Shown: positions 35,735 through 45,366, counted from the first letter of the stretch. The stretch: 64,000 bases of DNA from Rivularia sp963920925 (GCF_963920925.1 NZ_CAWUDI010000008.1:62001-126000); one strand, 5' to 3'. Translations and numbers: made by a program. Notes: a model not told the origin generated them from the letters alone.

Positions 35735-36142
35735 AGCGTACAGTGTTGGCGAGGATACAATGCCACTCTACCGCACAACCATGTTTTATTGAATTTGTTA
35801 ATAGAAATTCATGCTTTTAAATAATTCTTAATGATTTTATTTATACTTAAAGTAAAATCTTAATTATGTTTTTAATTTAACCGTTAATTGCTGAGTTATC
35901 TACTATTTTACTAGAATTATAAGGCTTTCATCTTAGAAACATAAATTAAAATTACTTTTTAGCTTAGTAGTTATACATAGTGGAAATGTATTTTATTTTC
36001 AATATTTTATTGATTAATCAAAGCCAATAAAACGTGCGGCAATAATTAACTATGGTTTATTGCTGCCGTGTTAATAAAACGTTTACTCCGCCATCAGACC
36101 ACAATTGATATAATATATGTACCATTACCTGTACATAAACTG
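35735..36142. other. 408-base gap upstream of the toxin-antitoxin pair
   Basis: AT-rich. It contains a direct repeat aataaaacgt (36027-36036 and 36073-36082), a loose inverted repeat ggcaataa/ttattgctgcc (36038-36068), and the operator described at 36109-36135. Confidence 0.5.
36109..36135 (+). promoter_or_regulatory. Probable YefM operator and -10 box
   Basis: A perfect -10 TATAAT at 36109-36114, then TGTACC (36118-36123) and TGTACA (36130-36135), centres 12 bp apart, 8 bases before the antitoxin ATG. In E. coli the YefM operator contains TGTACA hexamers spaced 12 bp centre to centre. I did not find a convincing -35. Confidence 0.65.
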
Positions 36143-36448
36143 ATGTTTGATTACGAAATCACATCTCCCACAGATGCTAGAAATAACTTTTTTAAGTTGT
36201 TAGAACTAGTTACACAGAATAATCAGGTATATATCATCAATCGTCGTGATGGTGAGAATGTAGCATTGATTACAGAATCGGATTTAAGAAGTTTGGTAGA
36301 GACGGTTTATTTGTTTAGAACTCCTGCAAATGCGAGTCGTCTGCTGGATGCTATGGAGGAATCTAAGACAGGAAAAATTAAACCTCAAACTATTGAAGAA
36401 CTTCAAGAGGAGTTGGGGATTGAGCAAGAAGAAAAAGAAAAAGGCTGA
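36143..36448 (+). CDS. yefM: YefM/Phd-family antitoxin
   Basis: 101 residues from the ATG at 36143 (MFDYEITSPTDARNNF). N-terminal DNA-binding domain of the Phd/YefM type: SPTDARNNFFKLLELV, QVYIINRRDGENVALI and ESDLRSLVETVYLF. The acidic, charged C-terminal tail (EELQEELGIEQEEKEKG) would wrap the toxin. A longer open frame upstream crosses the operator and is rejected. Immediately followed by the YoeB gene, which overlaps by 29 bases. Autorepression is expected from the operator. Confidence 0.92.
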   Translation: MFDYEITSPTDARNNFFKLLELVTQNNQVYIINRRDGENVALITESDLRSLVETVYLFRTPANASRLLDAMEESKTGKIKPQTIEELQEELGIEQEEKEKG

Positions 36449-36737
36449 GTCAGATGAAATAAAACCAGTTGTTGTGAATCGCAGCCCTGGTTTTAGTTCT
36501 AGGTTTAAAGAAGATTTGGCTTGGTGGTTCAAGCAAGATTTTAAGGTTGCCTCGAAAATCTTGGATTTAGTTACTGCTGTAATGGAAAATCCATTTGAAG
36601 GAATTGGTAAACCAGAACCTTTAAAATATATGGATGGAAATATTTGGTCAAGACGTATTGATTTAGAACACCGGCTTGTTTATCAAGTTGAAAATATTCA
36701 AATTTATTTCCTGGCTTGTCGGTATCATTACGAGTAA
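36420..36737 (+). CDS. yoeB: YoeB/Txe-family mRNA interferase toxin
   Basis: 105 residues from a TTG at 36420, chosen because GAGGAG lies seven bases before it; the only in-frame ATGs (36330, 36348) sit deep in the antitoxin gene. The domain from about residue 17 reads SRFKEDLAWWF, NPFEGIGKPEPLKYMDGNIW and SRRIDLEHRLVYQVE, and ends YFLACRYHYE, with the Glu, Arg and His-Tyr of the YoeB ribonuclease site. The toxin cuts ribosome-bound mRNA. The lysine-rich start (SKKKKKKAES) is a peculiar extension of about 17 residues beyond typical YoeB. Confidence 0.88.
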   Translation: MSKKKKKKAESDEIKPVVVNRSPGFSSRFKEDLAWWFKQDFKVASKILDLVTAVMENPFEGIGKPEPLKYMDGNIWSRRIDLEHRLVYQVENIQIYFLACRYHYE

Positions 36738-36835
36738 AAACCAAGTTTTTTAAATTCACTCTTCACTAAAAAATAAAAATTCACTTGCTGCAACTTTAAT
36801 CACTTTTTAACCGATGGCTAATCACTAATCGCTAA

Positions 36836-37882
36836 TTATCTATTAGCCATGACAGCTTTTTGAGGTTGAGGATGGAGTAAACCATTTAACAACTGAGCCG
36901 GACGTTCGCCTCCGTATGGCCAAGCAAAAGCATGACGGAAAGCGGCATCCTGACAAGCTTGGAGCATTTCAAAGCCGATAATATCGTAGGTTAAAAGATT
37001 TTCGTACTCAAATGGTAAACGCACGTTGTGTAACCCGGCGTTATCGGTACAAATCGCGATATCTACTCCGGCATCAAAACAACGCTCAAACACCAACTTT
37101 AACTGTCGGATATCTTGCAAGGTTCCCGTTTTAATGTAAGTTGTCGGACACACTTCCAAACATTGCCCGCGTTTTGCGACATCTTTAAGTAAATCTGGGG
37201 TTAACAAAGGAATTTGGATACCGTGCCCGATTCGCATCAAATAAGGCAATAATTCTGGATGACAGCCAGCTTCGGTTTCATAAAGGTGTCCGGTAGTATT
37301 TAAACCAACGGATAAAGCATATTCGTAAAGCTTTTTCCATTCATCCATACGTTCGGAGTAAGCGCTGTCTCCTCCGGCAACGTCTACAGCACATACATAC
37401 TGCCTGTTTTGAGCGGCTAAATCTACAATCGCTTTATTCACTTCATAGGGAAGCCGCGAGTGCATACACAATATCTGACTGGTGACAATGGGATATTCGG
37501 GAACTTTGCTGGCTTTACCCACAACATCAACAATCTCCGCCATTTTGTCAATTCTCTCTGATTGACTTAAATGTTCTGGAGTTCGTAGATAAGGAGTGTA
37601 GCGCAATTCCAAATACGCCAAATTTTCAAAAATATATGCACCGCGTACCAAACGATAAATAAAGTAAGGCAGAGTCTCTACAGTTTGCACGCTTTCTACT
37701 AAAGTATGTAACTCTAGATATTCTTCTAAAGTATTGCGCGGTTTGGTGTAAAACTCTTCAAATTCTTGATAATTCTGAAAGTTTTTGACTAACTCGTTAG
37801 AATGACGCTCGAAATATCCCCACAAAATCCGGGGTACAACCGAACCGCCCAAATGTCTATGTAATTCAGCGTATAAAGCCAT
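36836..37882 (-). CDS. Adenosine deaminase family metal-dependent hydrolase
   Basis: 348 residues. ELHRHLGGS at the start holds the zinc-binding HxH; DVAGGDS, TGHLYETEAG and RIGHGIQIPL follow, with CTDNAGLHNVRL near 280. This is the full set of zinc and catalytic residues (His, His, His, Glu, His, Asp) of the AMP/adenosine deaminase family. It deaminates adenosine or an analogue; the natural substrate in cyanobacteria is not certain, so only the family name is given. Solitary on the minus strand, divergent from yoeB. Confidence 0.85.
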   Translation of the reverse strand: MALYAELHRHLGGSVVPRILWGYFERHSNELVKNFQNYQEFEEFYTKPRNTLEEYLELHTLVESVQTVETLPYFIYRLVRGAYIFENLAYLELRYTPYLRTPEHLSQSERIDKMAEIVDVVGKASKVPEYPIVTSQILCMHSRLPYEVNKAIVDLAAQNRQYVCAVDVAGGDSAYSERMDEWKKLYEYALSVGLNTTGHLYETEAGCHPELLPYLMRIGHGIQIPLLTPDLLKDVAKRGQCLEVCPTTYIKTGTLQDIRQLKLVFERCFDAGVDIAICTDNAGLHNVRLPFEYENLLTYDIIGFEMLQACQDAAFRHAFAWPYGGERPAQLLNGLLHPQPQKAVMANR

Positions 37883-37969
37883 AACTGATATTTCATACTA
37901 AAAATTTTATTAATGGTAACAAAAACAAAGATAAAAAAAATATATACTAAAAAAAAAATTGAGTAAAGT

Positions 37970-40480
37970 CTATCTAAATTCCCTGCTAACTTTAGCTAGA
38001 GTATGTAACAAGTCCTTACCAGTACAGGGTTTTGACATAAATGCTTTTAAGTTTAGACTTTTATCTAAAGTTGAATCGTAATTTAACACTAAGCCGCTGA
38101 TAGCAACAATTTTTACTTTGGGGTTGATTTTTTGTAACAACCCGATGGTAGTTTCACCATCCATTTCAGGCATCATCATATCTAGCAATATTAAATTAAT
38201 TTCTTGTTGATATTTGGTATAAATTTCTATAGCTTCTATTCCGTTAGATGCTGTTAATACACGGTAATTATATGCTTCTAAACATGACTTGGTAATTTTA
38301 CGGATAGCTGGTTCGTCATCAACAACTAAAATTAATTCGCCACTACCATTTAAGTCTTCTGATTCATCGCAACAGGAAACATTTGTTTCTTCTGCTTTTT
38401 GGATGGGTAAATAAATTTTAACGATGGTACCTTTATTTAACTCGCTATAAACATTCACAAAACCACCGTGGTTCTTCACAATACTTAGAGCAGTAGAAAG
38501 ACCTAAACCCGTACCTTTTCCTACTTCTTTTGTTGTAAAAAATGGTTCAAAAATGCGTTCTTGAATTTCTGGATGCATACCTACTCCGGTATCAGCCACG
38601 GTGACTACAATATAAGCACCTGTTTTGGCATGGATATTCATTTGGGCGTAATATTCATCGATTTGGAGATTCTCGGCAGAAATTTCTAATTTCCCTCCCT
38701 TGGGCATGGCATCGCGGGCATTAACTACTAAATTCATTAGTACCTGATGTAATTGGGTAGCATCACCGCAAACGTAATTCAAGTCTGACGTTATATTTAC
38801 ATTTAGTTGAATTGATTTAGGAAAAGTTTCTCTAACAATTTGCTCAATTTCTGCGATTAAATATTTGATTTGAATAAGAGTACGTTTACCTTCAATACCT
38901 CTAGCAAAGGATAATAATTGTTTGATTAAACTAGCACCGCGTTGGGCGTTATTTTCTAAAGTTTTTAGCAATCGTAGATGTTGGGAATCGGACAGTTTTC
39001 TTTCTAATAATTGCACTGACATTAGAATTGGTGCTAACACATTGTTTAAGTCGTGAGCAATTCCACCTGCTAAGGTGCCGATACTTTCTAAACGCTGGGT
39101 TCTTAACAGTTGAGTTTCAAGTTGTTTGTTTTGAGTAATTTCTGTATTTTCTGCCAAAATTGATTTCGGCTGTCCTTTTTGATCTCGTAATAAAGTCCAG
39201 CGACTTTCAACAATAATCTCTTTACCTTCTCTGGTTACTTGATGTAATTCTCCTTGCCAAACTCCTCGATCGATAACGCTTAATAATGCATCGTCTTGTT
39301 GTGAAGAATGTTCTTTATGTAATAATCGCGATGATTTTTCACCATGAACTTCCTGGGCTTGCCAACCGTAGATATTTTCAGCCCCTTTATTCCAATACAA
39401 AATTCGATTGTGAATATCTTTGACTAAAATTGCGTTTGTCACTACATCTAATAGCGCTGCTTGTGTTTGAAGCTTTTCTTCAGAAGCTTTGCGCTGGGTA
39501 ATGTCGCGAGTTATTGCTAAATGTAGAAAACCGCTGTTTTCGGTTGGTAACGGTACGGCGTGTGTTTTCATCCAGCGACGAGTACCTTTGAATCCAACCA
39601 TCTCGAATTCCAAAGTTTCCTTGTTACCCCGACAAACGCTTTCATGCATTAATCTATAAGCTTTTTGATACTCTGGAGTAATTACCGAACATAGCGATCG
39701 CCCGATTATTGCATCGGCGCTTTCTACCTCCATCATTTCTATCCCGGAGGCATTAATTTCTAAAAGAGTACCATCCTTGTCTATTAACTTAATAGATTCC
39801 GGTTTTGCATCTATGATTGTCTGCAAGCGGTTTTCGCTTTGTCGTAAAGCAGCTTCTGTTTTTTTTAGTTTGACTGCGTAGTCTTTAATTAGATAATAAA
39901 GTTGTGTAACTAATGCTAGGTTTCCAAAGCCAGCAATTAAAAAAGCAATTACAGTTTTATGGAAGCTAATTTTTGATAAAATTATGTGATTTAGTAAAAC
40001 CTTTGTTTCTGTTTCTTCAAGGTTATAAAGAAGCTTTTTTACAGCATAGCTTAAAGCTAAATCATGAGATACATTTACTTCTTTGTTCTGTTTAAAATAT
40101 AACTTTTGCTCGAAAAAATCCAATCTATTATTGTTTTTTTTATTGAGCAAGAAAACTTGCTCCTGTTTTTGATAGTTATGTCTAGTTAAATCTTTTAATG
40201 ATTGAATGTTTCGATCAATCTGCTTTTGTGCAACATCATATAATTTCAGAGAATCTGTATTCGTTGAAGTTAAGTAATTATAACGTGCTGTTTGAGCATC
40301 TTGAAACGCTAAAAGTGTTTTTTCAAGCCGAATAATAACTTCGTTTGAATAATTTATAATTTGTTCGTTTGTATTTAACTTTATAGTACTGTTATATGAA
40401 ATCACTGCATTAGCGAATAGTAAACAAAGGACTAATAAAAATAATATTCTCAAAATTTTTATGCTAAATAATTTCATCAT
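37970..40480 (-). CDS. Hybrid histidine kinase (membrane sensor, two PAS, HisKA, HATPase, receiver)
   Basis: 836 residues. Two membrane helices (about 7-27 and 175-195) around a helical CHASE3-like region, then PAS domains at about 215-335 and 340-455 (RDITQRKASEEKLQ; ENTEITQNKQLETQL), HisKA with H in LAGGIAHDLNN (about 476), HATPase with VNARDAM and GKGTGLGLSTA, and a C-terminal receiver with LILLDMMMPEMDG (Asp about 765) and MSKPCTG. Self-contained phosphotransfer to its own receiver is expected. It has no partner response regulator nearby, so its output is unknown. Confidence 0.93.
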   Translation of the reverse strand: MMKLFSIKILRILFLLVLCLLFANAVISYNSTIKLNTNEQIINYSNEVIIRLEKTLLAFQDAQTARYNYLTSTNTDSLKLYDVAQKQIDRNIQSLKDLTRHNYQKQEQVFLLNKKNNNRLDFFEQKLYFKQNKEVNVSHDLALSYAVKKLLYNLEETETKVLLNHIILSKISFHKTVIAFLIAGFGNLALVTQLYYLIKDYAVKLKKTEAALRQSENRLQTIIDAKPESIKLIDKDGTLLEINASGIEMMEVESADAIIGRSLCSVITPEYQKAYRLMHESVCRGNKETLEFEMVGFKGTRRWMKTHAVPLPTENSGFLHLAITRDITQRKASEEKLQTQAALLDVVTNAILVKDIHNRILYWNKGAENIYGWQAQEVHGEKSSRLLHKEHSSQQDDALLSVIDRGVWQGELHQVTREGKEIIVESRWTLLRDQKGQPKSILAENTEITQNKQLETQLLRTQRLESIGTLAGGIAHDLNNVLAPILMSVQLLERKLSDSQHLRLLKTLENNAQRGASLIKQLLSFARGIEGKRTLIQIKYLIAEIEQIVRETFPKSIQLNVNITSDLNYVCGDATQLHQVLMNLVVNARDAMPKGGKLEISAENLQIDEYYAQMNIHAKTGAYIVVTVADTGVGMHPEIQERIFEPFFTTKEVGKGTGLGLSTALSIVKNHGGFVNVYSELNKGTIVKIYLPIQKAEETNVSCCDESEDLNGSGELILVVDDEPAIRKITKSCLEAYNYRVLTASNGIEAIEIYTKYQQEINLILLDMMMPEMDGETTIGLLQKINPKVKIVAISGLVLNYDSTLDKSLNLKAFMSKPCTGKDLLHTLAKVSREFR

Positions 40481-41390
40481 AACTAAAGTAAATAAAGTCC
40501 TATAAGAATGCCGCTTTTTACTCTTTTGGATACATACAATATTCGTAAATCGTCGAAAATAAAGCTGTATGCGTGTTAGTTTTATTCACGAATAGAAGAA
40601 TATTACTCCCATTCCGCTCTAAGATTACCGAAAAATTGTAGGTTGGGTTGAGGAACGAAACCCAAGGTCGGTGTTGGGTTTCACTCCGTTCAACCCAACC
40701 TACGTCATAGGAAATCATAAAGCCGGGAAGAAAGTAACAATCCGGGCTTAAGCTGCGATGCCCTGTTTCCCCAGCCTGTCCGGCTCTGAGGGTTATCAAC
40801 GACAAATATCATATTCCAGACATTAAGATGGGAACATCCAATTTAAAAAATTGACTTTGCGTAAATCCTATTTACGATCAATAAAATATTTGACAAGAAA
40901 ATCATTTTAAATAATTACTTTTAATAACGTTGAGGAAATATTGCAACTTTTGCAAAAGATGTAAATTAAAGAAGATCGCAGTTACCCCGAAAATGATTTT
41001 TATCCAACAAATTAATATTTACTTGAACAATTATCTTTATCAAGCTGCTATTACCTACTCAAGTATAAATTATATAATCCGGATTTATTATCAGTGATAG
41101 ACGATACATAAAAATAGGTTCGAGCTATACATATTTTATACATTTATTCTAAATTCAAGATGCAAACTATTTACTAAACAGTTACGGTATTAAAGTGTTA
41201 ATTATTTTACCAGAAATAAAATTTGAAAATGTAGTATATAAATCAATTTCAATTTGATAAAAGGTAACAATTGTCACGGATTTATAACGAACCAAGTTTT
41301 TTTTTGAAAATGTTGCTTACCAGCCTTGACATCAGTTACTAATCGTGTGGATAATAATCATTTGTGAAAACCGTATATTAATAAAATCTC
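40481..41390. other. 910-base gap before purA
   Basis: No acceptable gene; a 95-codon open frame here lies over a repeat and is rejected. Contents: 66-bp inverted repeat (40638-40703), tttgcgtaaatcct (40856-40869, a decayed copy of the element end at 43661), then about 500 AT-rich bases that must contain the purA promoter. Confidence 0.55.
40638..40703. repeat. 66-bp inverted repeat (gtaggttgggttga ends)
   Basis: Perfect 14-base inverted ends. Partial copies of the same acccaacctac sequence occur near 32310-32370. Non-coding dispersed repeat. Confidence 0.8.
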
Positions 41391-42734
41391 TTGGCTAACG
41401 TCATTGTTATAGGTGCCCAGTGGGGCGATGAAGGAAAAGGAAAAATAACCGATTTACTCAGCCGCTCCGCAGATGTGGTGGTCCGTTACCAAGGTGGGGT
41501 AAATGCGGGACATACAATTGTAGTAAAAGGTCAAACTTTTAAGCTGCATTTAATTCCTTCTGGTATTTTGTATCCAGATACCAAATGTATTATCGGCTCT
41601 GGAACTGTAATTGACCCACAGGTTTTGATTGCGGAATTGGATCAAATAGAAAGTTTAAATATTTCTACTCGCAATTTGTTGATTTCCGAGACGGCACACG
41701 TCACGATGCCGTATCACCGATTGATTGATAAAGCTTCAGAAGAACGAAGGGGTAGTCATAAAATCGGTACTACAGGTAGAGGTATCGGACCAACTTATGC
41801 TGATAAGTCCGAACGCACGGGTATTCGGATGTTGGATTTGATGAATGCCAAAGGATTGCGCGAACAGCTCGACTGGACGATTAATTCTAAAAACGTCATT
41901 CTTGAAAAGCTTTATAACTTACCACCGATAGATGCTGCTGCTGTAATTGAAGAATATTTAGGGTACGCAGAACGGTTGCGTCCTCACGTTGTCGATACTT
42001 CCTTGGAAATTTACCAAGCAATTAGAGAACGTCGAAATATTTTGTTTGAGGGAGCGCAAGGTACTCTATTAGATTTAGACCACGGAACTTATCCTTTTGT
42101 CACTTCCTCGAACCCCGTAGCGGGTGGGGCTTGTGTGGGTACTGGTTTGGGGCCAACCGCCATCGACCGAGTGATTGGTGTCGCTAAAGCCTATACTACC
42201 CGAGTTGGAGAAGGACCATTTCCGACCGAACTTTCCGGAGAAATGGGAGAGCATCTGTGTTCTGTAGGAGCAGAATTTGGTACAACTACCGGACGCAAAC
42301 GCCGTTGTGGATGGTTTGATGCGGTTATCGGTCGTTATGCAGTACGTATTAACGGTATGGACTGTTTAGCAATTACCAAATTAGATGTTCTCGACGAACT
42401 TGAAGAAATTAAAGTTTGTGTAGCTTATGAAATTGATGGTTTGCGTACCGAACATTTTCCCACCAGTTCCAGAAAGTTCGCACAATGTCGTCCTATTTAC
42501 AAAACCTTACCGGGATGGGGGCGATCAACAAGTGATTGTCGTAGTTTAGAAGATTTACCACCACAAGCACTCGACTACCTCAAATTTTTGGCTGAATTGG
42601 TTGAGGTTCCGATCGCGATTGTTTCGTTAGGTGCGAGTCGCGATCAAACAATAATTGTTGAAGATCCAATTCACGGACCAAAACGAGCATTACTGCAAGC
42701 TGACGGTACCCCTGTTTCTTTAGAGACTGTATAA
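41391..42734 (+). CDS. purA: Adenylosuccinate synthetase
   Basis: 447 residues, starting at a TTG (41391), as the alignment to ANVIVIGAQWGDEGKGKITD needs this first residue and no ATG is available. It condenses IMP and aspartate with GTP to adenylosuccinate. Motifs: GQWGDEGKGK-type loop (GAQWGDEGKGK), NAGHTI, GTTGRGIGPTYADK, GAQGTLLDLDHGTYPFVTSS and TTGRKRRCGWFDA. All catalytic residues seem intact. The gene stands alone before rplY, with a 104-base spacer. Confidence 0.97.
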   Translation: MANVIVIGAQWGDEGKGKITDLLSRSADVVVRYQGGVNAGHTIVVKGQTFKLHLIPSGILYPDTKCIIGSGTVIDPQVLIAELDQIESLNISTRNLLISETAHVTMPYHRLIDKASEERRGSHKIGTTGRGIGPTYADKSERTGIRMLDLMNAKGLREQLDWTINSKNVILEKLYNLPPIDAAAVIEEYLGYAERLRPHVVDTSLEIYQAIRERRNILFEGAQGTLLDLDHGTYPFVTSSNPVAGGACVGTGLGPTAIDRVIGVAKAYTTRVGEGPFPTELSGEMGEHLCSVGAEFGTTTGRKRRCGWFDAVIGRYAVRINGMDCLAITKLDVLDELEEIKVCVAYEIDGLRTEHFPTSSRKFAQCRPIYKTLPGWGRSTSDCRSLEDLPPQALDYLKFLAELVEVPIAIVSLGASRDQTIIVEDPIHGPKRALLQADGTPVSLETV

Positions 42735-42838
42735 GGTACAATGTTTTCTTTGTCTGTATATTTTAGAAGTGCAGTGTAAAAAACTGCCCTGCTTTAACTG
42801 TAAACTGACCCACAAACATAAATAATCAGAACAAAACT

Positions 42839-43468
42839 ATGGAAATGACGGTCGAATGTCAAAAACGACCAGAAGGAAGCAAAACAAAGGCTTTGCGTCG
42901 TTCTGGAGAGATTCCTGCCAATTTATACGGTCATAAAGGCACGGAATCAATTTCTTTGGTAATTAATGCTAAAACCGTCGAGCGCTTACTCAAAAAAGCT
43001 TCGGTTAACAATACCTTAATTGACTTGAAAATTGGCGATATCCCCTGGGAGGGACAAACCTTATTGCGGGAAGTTCAAGCTCATCCAGCAACAGGTAAAC
43101 TTTACCATCTCAGCTTTTTTGCTGTCGCAGGTCACGGTAAAATGACAGTAGAAGTACCTTTTAACTTTGTCGGCAATGCAGTTGGTGTAGAACAAGAAGG
43201 CGGTATATTAGATACCGTAATTACTCAAATGCAGTTAAACTGTCTGCCAGAGAACATTCCTAATTCAATTGATATTGACGTTAGTAACTTGAATGTCGGA
43301 GACAGCTTACACGTTAATCAAATTACATTACCCGAAGGCGTAACATTAACAGCAGAATCTGACGAACTTGTTGTTAGTGTTTTACCACCACAAGTTAGTG
43401 CAACTACACAAGATCAAGAAGCTGAAGGTGAAAGCAAAGCAGAAGTTCAACCTGCGGAAACTACTTAA
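42839..43468 (+). CDS. rplY: 50S ribosomal protein L25/general stress protein Ctc
   Basis: 209 residues. N-terminal L25 domain (about 1-92: ECQKRPEGSKTKALRRSGEIPAN in two parts, GHKGTESISLVINAK) binds 5S rRNA, followed by the beta-barrel Ctc C-domain (about 95-195). The long form with a C-domain is the TL5/Ctc kind. The acidic tail (EAEGESKAEVQPAE) is variable. A hairpin with a T-run follows (43493-43518), so transcription probably ends there. Confidence 0.95.
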   Translation: MEMTVECQKRPEGSKTKALRRSGEIPANLYGHKGTESISLVINAKTVERLLKKASVNNTLIDLKIGDIPWEGQTLLREVQAHPATGKLYHLSFFAVAGHGKMTVEVPFNFVGNAVGVEQEGGILDTVITQMQLNCLPENIPNSIDIDVSNLNVGDSLHVNQITLPEGVTLTAESDELVVSVLPPQVSATTQDQEAEGESKAEVQPAETT

Positions 43469-43492
43469 ACTATGCTTTAATGAATTACAATC

Positions 43493-43518
43493 CCAGGGGA
43501 TTAGCTCCTGGTTTTTTT
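43493..43518 (+). terminator. Rho-independent terminator after rplY
   Basis: Stem ccaggg(g)/(c)tcctgg with a 5-base loop (7 pairs, one G-T) directly followed by seven T. The distance to the rplY stop is 24 bases. Confidence 0.9.
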
Positions 43519-43547
43519 GTATCTATACTTAAGTGTTAAATGTTAAT

Positions 43548-43673
43548 AGGACTTACGCAAGGAAAAAATGTCATTGCGACCAAAACGAAGTGTAGGGGAT
43601 CTTTCCCAACAATTGTGGGATTACGTCGCTGTCGCTCGGCCCGGACGCAATCACGTTATTTTGCGTAAGTCCT
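43548..43673. repeat. 126-bp MITE-like element (aggacttacgcaa ends)
   Basis: Perfect 13-base inverted ends aggacttacgcaa (43548-43560) and ttgcgtaagtcct (43661-43673). No coding. The same end occurs alone at about 26512 and decayed at 40856. It is probably moved by a transposase elsewhere in the genome. Confidence 0.85.
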
Positions 43674-43799
43674 GGTTAAGTGTAATTGTCTTATAGAGAA
43701 ACTCGTTAGCAACAAAGAAAAATTATATCTTAAAATTTTAGATACAACTCAACCACGAGATGCACAATTAAAACAACTTATTAGCCAATAGCCTATATT

Positions 43800-44318
43800 A
43801 TGGCAAAAAAAAGTTCTGGTAATTTTTTACCTATCTCCCAAAGCTTTCTTTCTCAACTGATATTCGGGTCATTTTTAGCCTTTGTATTTTTCCTATCCTC
43901 TGATAGATTAGGCTTAAGTCTCTTTCTTGGAGTATTAGGTGGGTTACTACTAGGCTTATTTACAACATCCACAAGAACTGGGCCTCATCCCGAAACCGTA
44001 GCATCTTCCGATGGTGTAGATGCTGGACTAAAATACTGGTTATTTTTCTTACTTAGCTTTTTACTTTTGGGCTATCAACCGCCTATAAGTATTTTGTTAG
44101 GTGGAATAGCTGGTTTGAGTGGGGGCTTTATTTTTGCTTGGTGGGGAAGCAAGGAACCAACTGTTACTAAAGCACCAGGTCAGATTCAGCGAGAAGTCGA
44201 AACCGACGATGACGAGTTAGCTGCCCCCACACAGAGAACTAATTCGCAGCGAAGTAGAAGAGTAGCCCGTCGTTACCGTCGCCGTTCGGGAATCAATATT
44301 AAGTTTTGGGAAAAGTAG
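43800..44318 (+). CDS. Conserved membrane protein with basic C-terminus
   Basis: 172 residues. Hydrophobic helices at about 16-34, 38-55, 76-93 and 97-116, then a polar, Arg-rich tail from about 120 (NSQRSRRVARRYRRRSG) likely cytoplasmic and possibly binding nucleic acid or lipid heads. I do not recognise a family beyond a cyanobacterial membrane protein. It starts at ATG 43800 and is separated from rplY by a terminator and a MITE. Confidence 0.65.
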   Translation: MAKKSSGNFLPISQSFLSQLIFGSFLAFVFFLSSDRLGLSLFLGVLGGLLLGLFTTSTRTGPHPETVASSDGVDAGLKYWLFFLLSFLLLGYQPPISILLGGIAGLSGGFIFAWWGSKEPTVTKAPGQIQREVETDDDELAAPTQRTNSQRSRRVARRYRRRSGINIKFWEK

Positions 44319-44574
44319 CCGAAAGTTAATAGGAAGAGAGTTAGGAGTTAAGAGTTAAGAGTTAATCGTAAAACTTACGCAAAGCCTCCTAATAAATCGG
44401 GGGTTTGAGAAATGGGGAGATAAGGAGACATTCCGGCAAGTAACGAGTTGCATAGTAACGAGGAATGAGTAATAAGTAGGAATAGAAAATATTGTTGGTA
44501 ATTTACTTGCTACTCCTAACTCCTAACTCATAATTTCTAACTCCTAACTCCTGTCTTTATAACTTGTAGTTCCC
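44319..44574. repeat. Simple repeats upstream of the YdcF-like gene
   Basis: aggagttaagagttaaga (44340-44362), cttacgcaaagcctcc (44371-44386, related to the 43548 element) and ctcctaactcctaactc heptamers (44512-44552). Confidence 0.7.
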
Positions 44575-45366
44575 ATGTTTTTATATCTTTCCAAGCTGCT
44601 ACCCCTTTTTTTATATCCTCTAGGATTTGCCTGTATTTGTAGTGTTTTAGGGTTGATCTTGCTTTGGAAAAGACCGCGTGTAGCAGCATTTTGCATTGCG
44701 CTAGGATTGTTTGCAGTGCTATTTACCTCTAATGGTTGGATTTCTCGCCTTATGGTGAGTTCCCTGGAATGGCAAAATATTCCTACAGGAGAATTGCCTA
44801 CAGCAGAAGCCATTGTGGTTTTGGGTGGTGCAACTAAGGCTAATTACGAACCTCGAACAACTGTAGACTTAAGCGAAGCAGGCGATCGAGTTGTTTACGC
44901 AGTTCAACTTTACCGTCAAAAAAAAGCTCCTTTAATTATTGCTAGTGGTGGACGTATCGATTGGGCTGGGGGCGGCCCACCAGAATCGGAAGATATCGCA
45001 AAATTACTTATATTTATGGGAGTCAAATCGGAAGATATTTTACAAGATCCCACTTCACTAAATACTTATCAAAACGCCGTAAACGTCAAAAAAATTCTCT
45101 TAGAACGTAATATTAATCGCATACTATTAGTAACTTCAGCAATGCATATGCCGCGTTCGCTGGCGATTTTCAAACATCAAGATATTGAAACAATTGCTGC
45201 ACCCACTGATTTTCTGGTTACAAAAGACGAATTTGACTCAATAGGTAGAACCCCCAAAAGTGCAATTTTAAATTTGTTACCAGATAGTAGATATTTAGAA
45301 AATTTTACTCTTGCTTTAAAAGAATATATAGGTATGATTGTATACCGTTTGCGCGGGTGGGTTTGA
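44575..45366 (+). CDS. YdcF/ElyC-family (DUF218) membrane-anchored protein
   Basis: 263 residues. Two hydrophobic helices (about 8-30 and 38-56) followed by a DUF218 domain: EAIVVLGGATKAN, APLIIASGGRIDW, NTYQNAVNVKKIL, RILLVTSAMHMPRSLAIF. The GG, D and H residues of DUF218 are visible. E. coli ElyC/SanA members act in cell-envelope or peptidoglycan/polysaccharide metabolism. The exact role is unknown. A small protein gene follows after 104 bases. Confidence 0.85.
   Translation: MFLYLSKLLPLFLYPLGFACICSVLGLILLWKRPRVAAFCIALGLFAVLFTSNGWISRLMVSSLEWQNIPTGELPTAEAIVVLGGATKANYEPRTTVDLSEAGDRVVYAVQLYRQKKAPLIIASGGRIDWAGGGPPESEDIAKLLIFMGVKSEDILQDPTSLNTYQNAVNVKKILLERNINRILLVTSAMHMPRSLAIFKHQDIETIAAPTDFLVTKDEFDSIGRTPKSAILNLLPDSRYLENFTLALKEYIGMIVYRLRGWV

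Noticed and set aside
36068..36142. 25-codon N-terminal extension of the antitoxin
   Set aside because: It covers the -10 box and the TGTACA operator; YefM homology begins at 36143.
40518..40805. 95-codon minus-strand open frame before purA
   Set aside because: It runs through the 66-bp inverted repeat at 40638-40703 and has no family resemblance.
44512..44552. Regular repeats considered as a CRISPR array
   Set aside because: Units are 7 bases long without unique spacers; they are short tandem repeats, as are those at 16974, 17322, 51400 and 52321.
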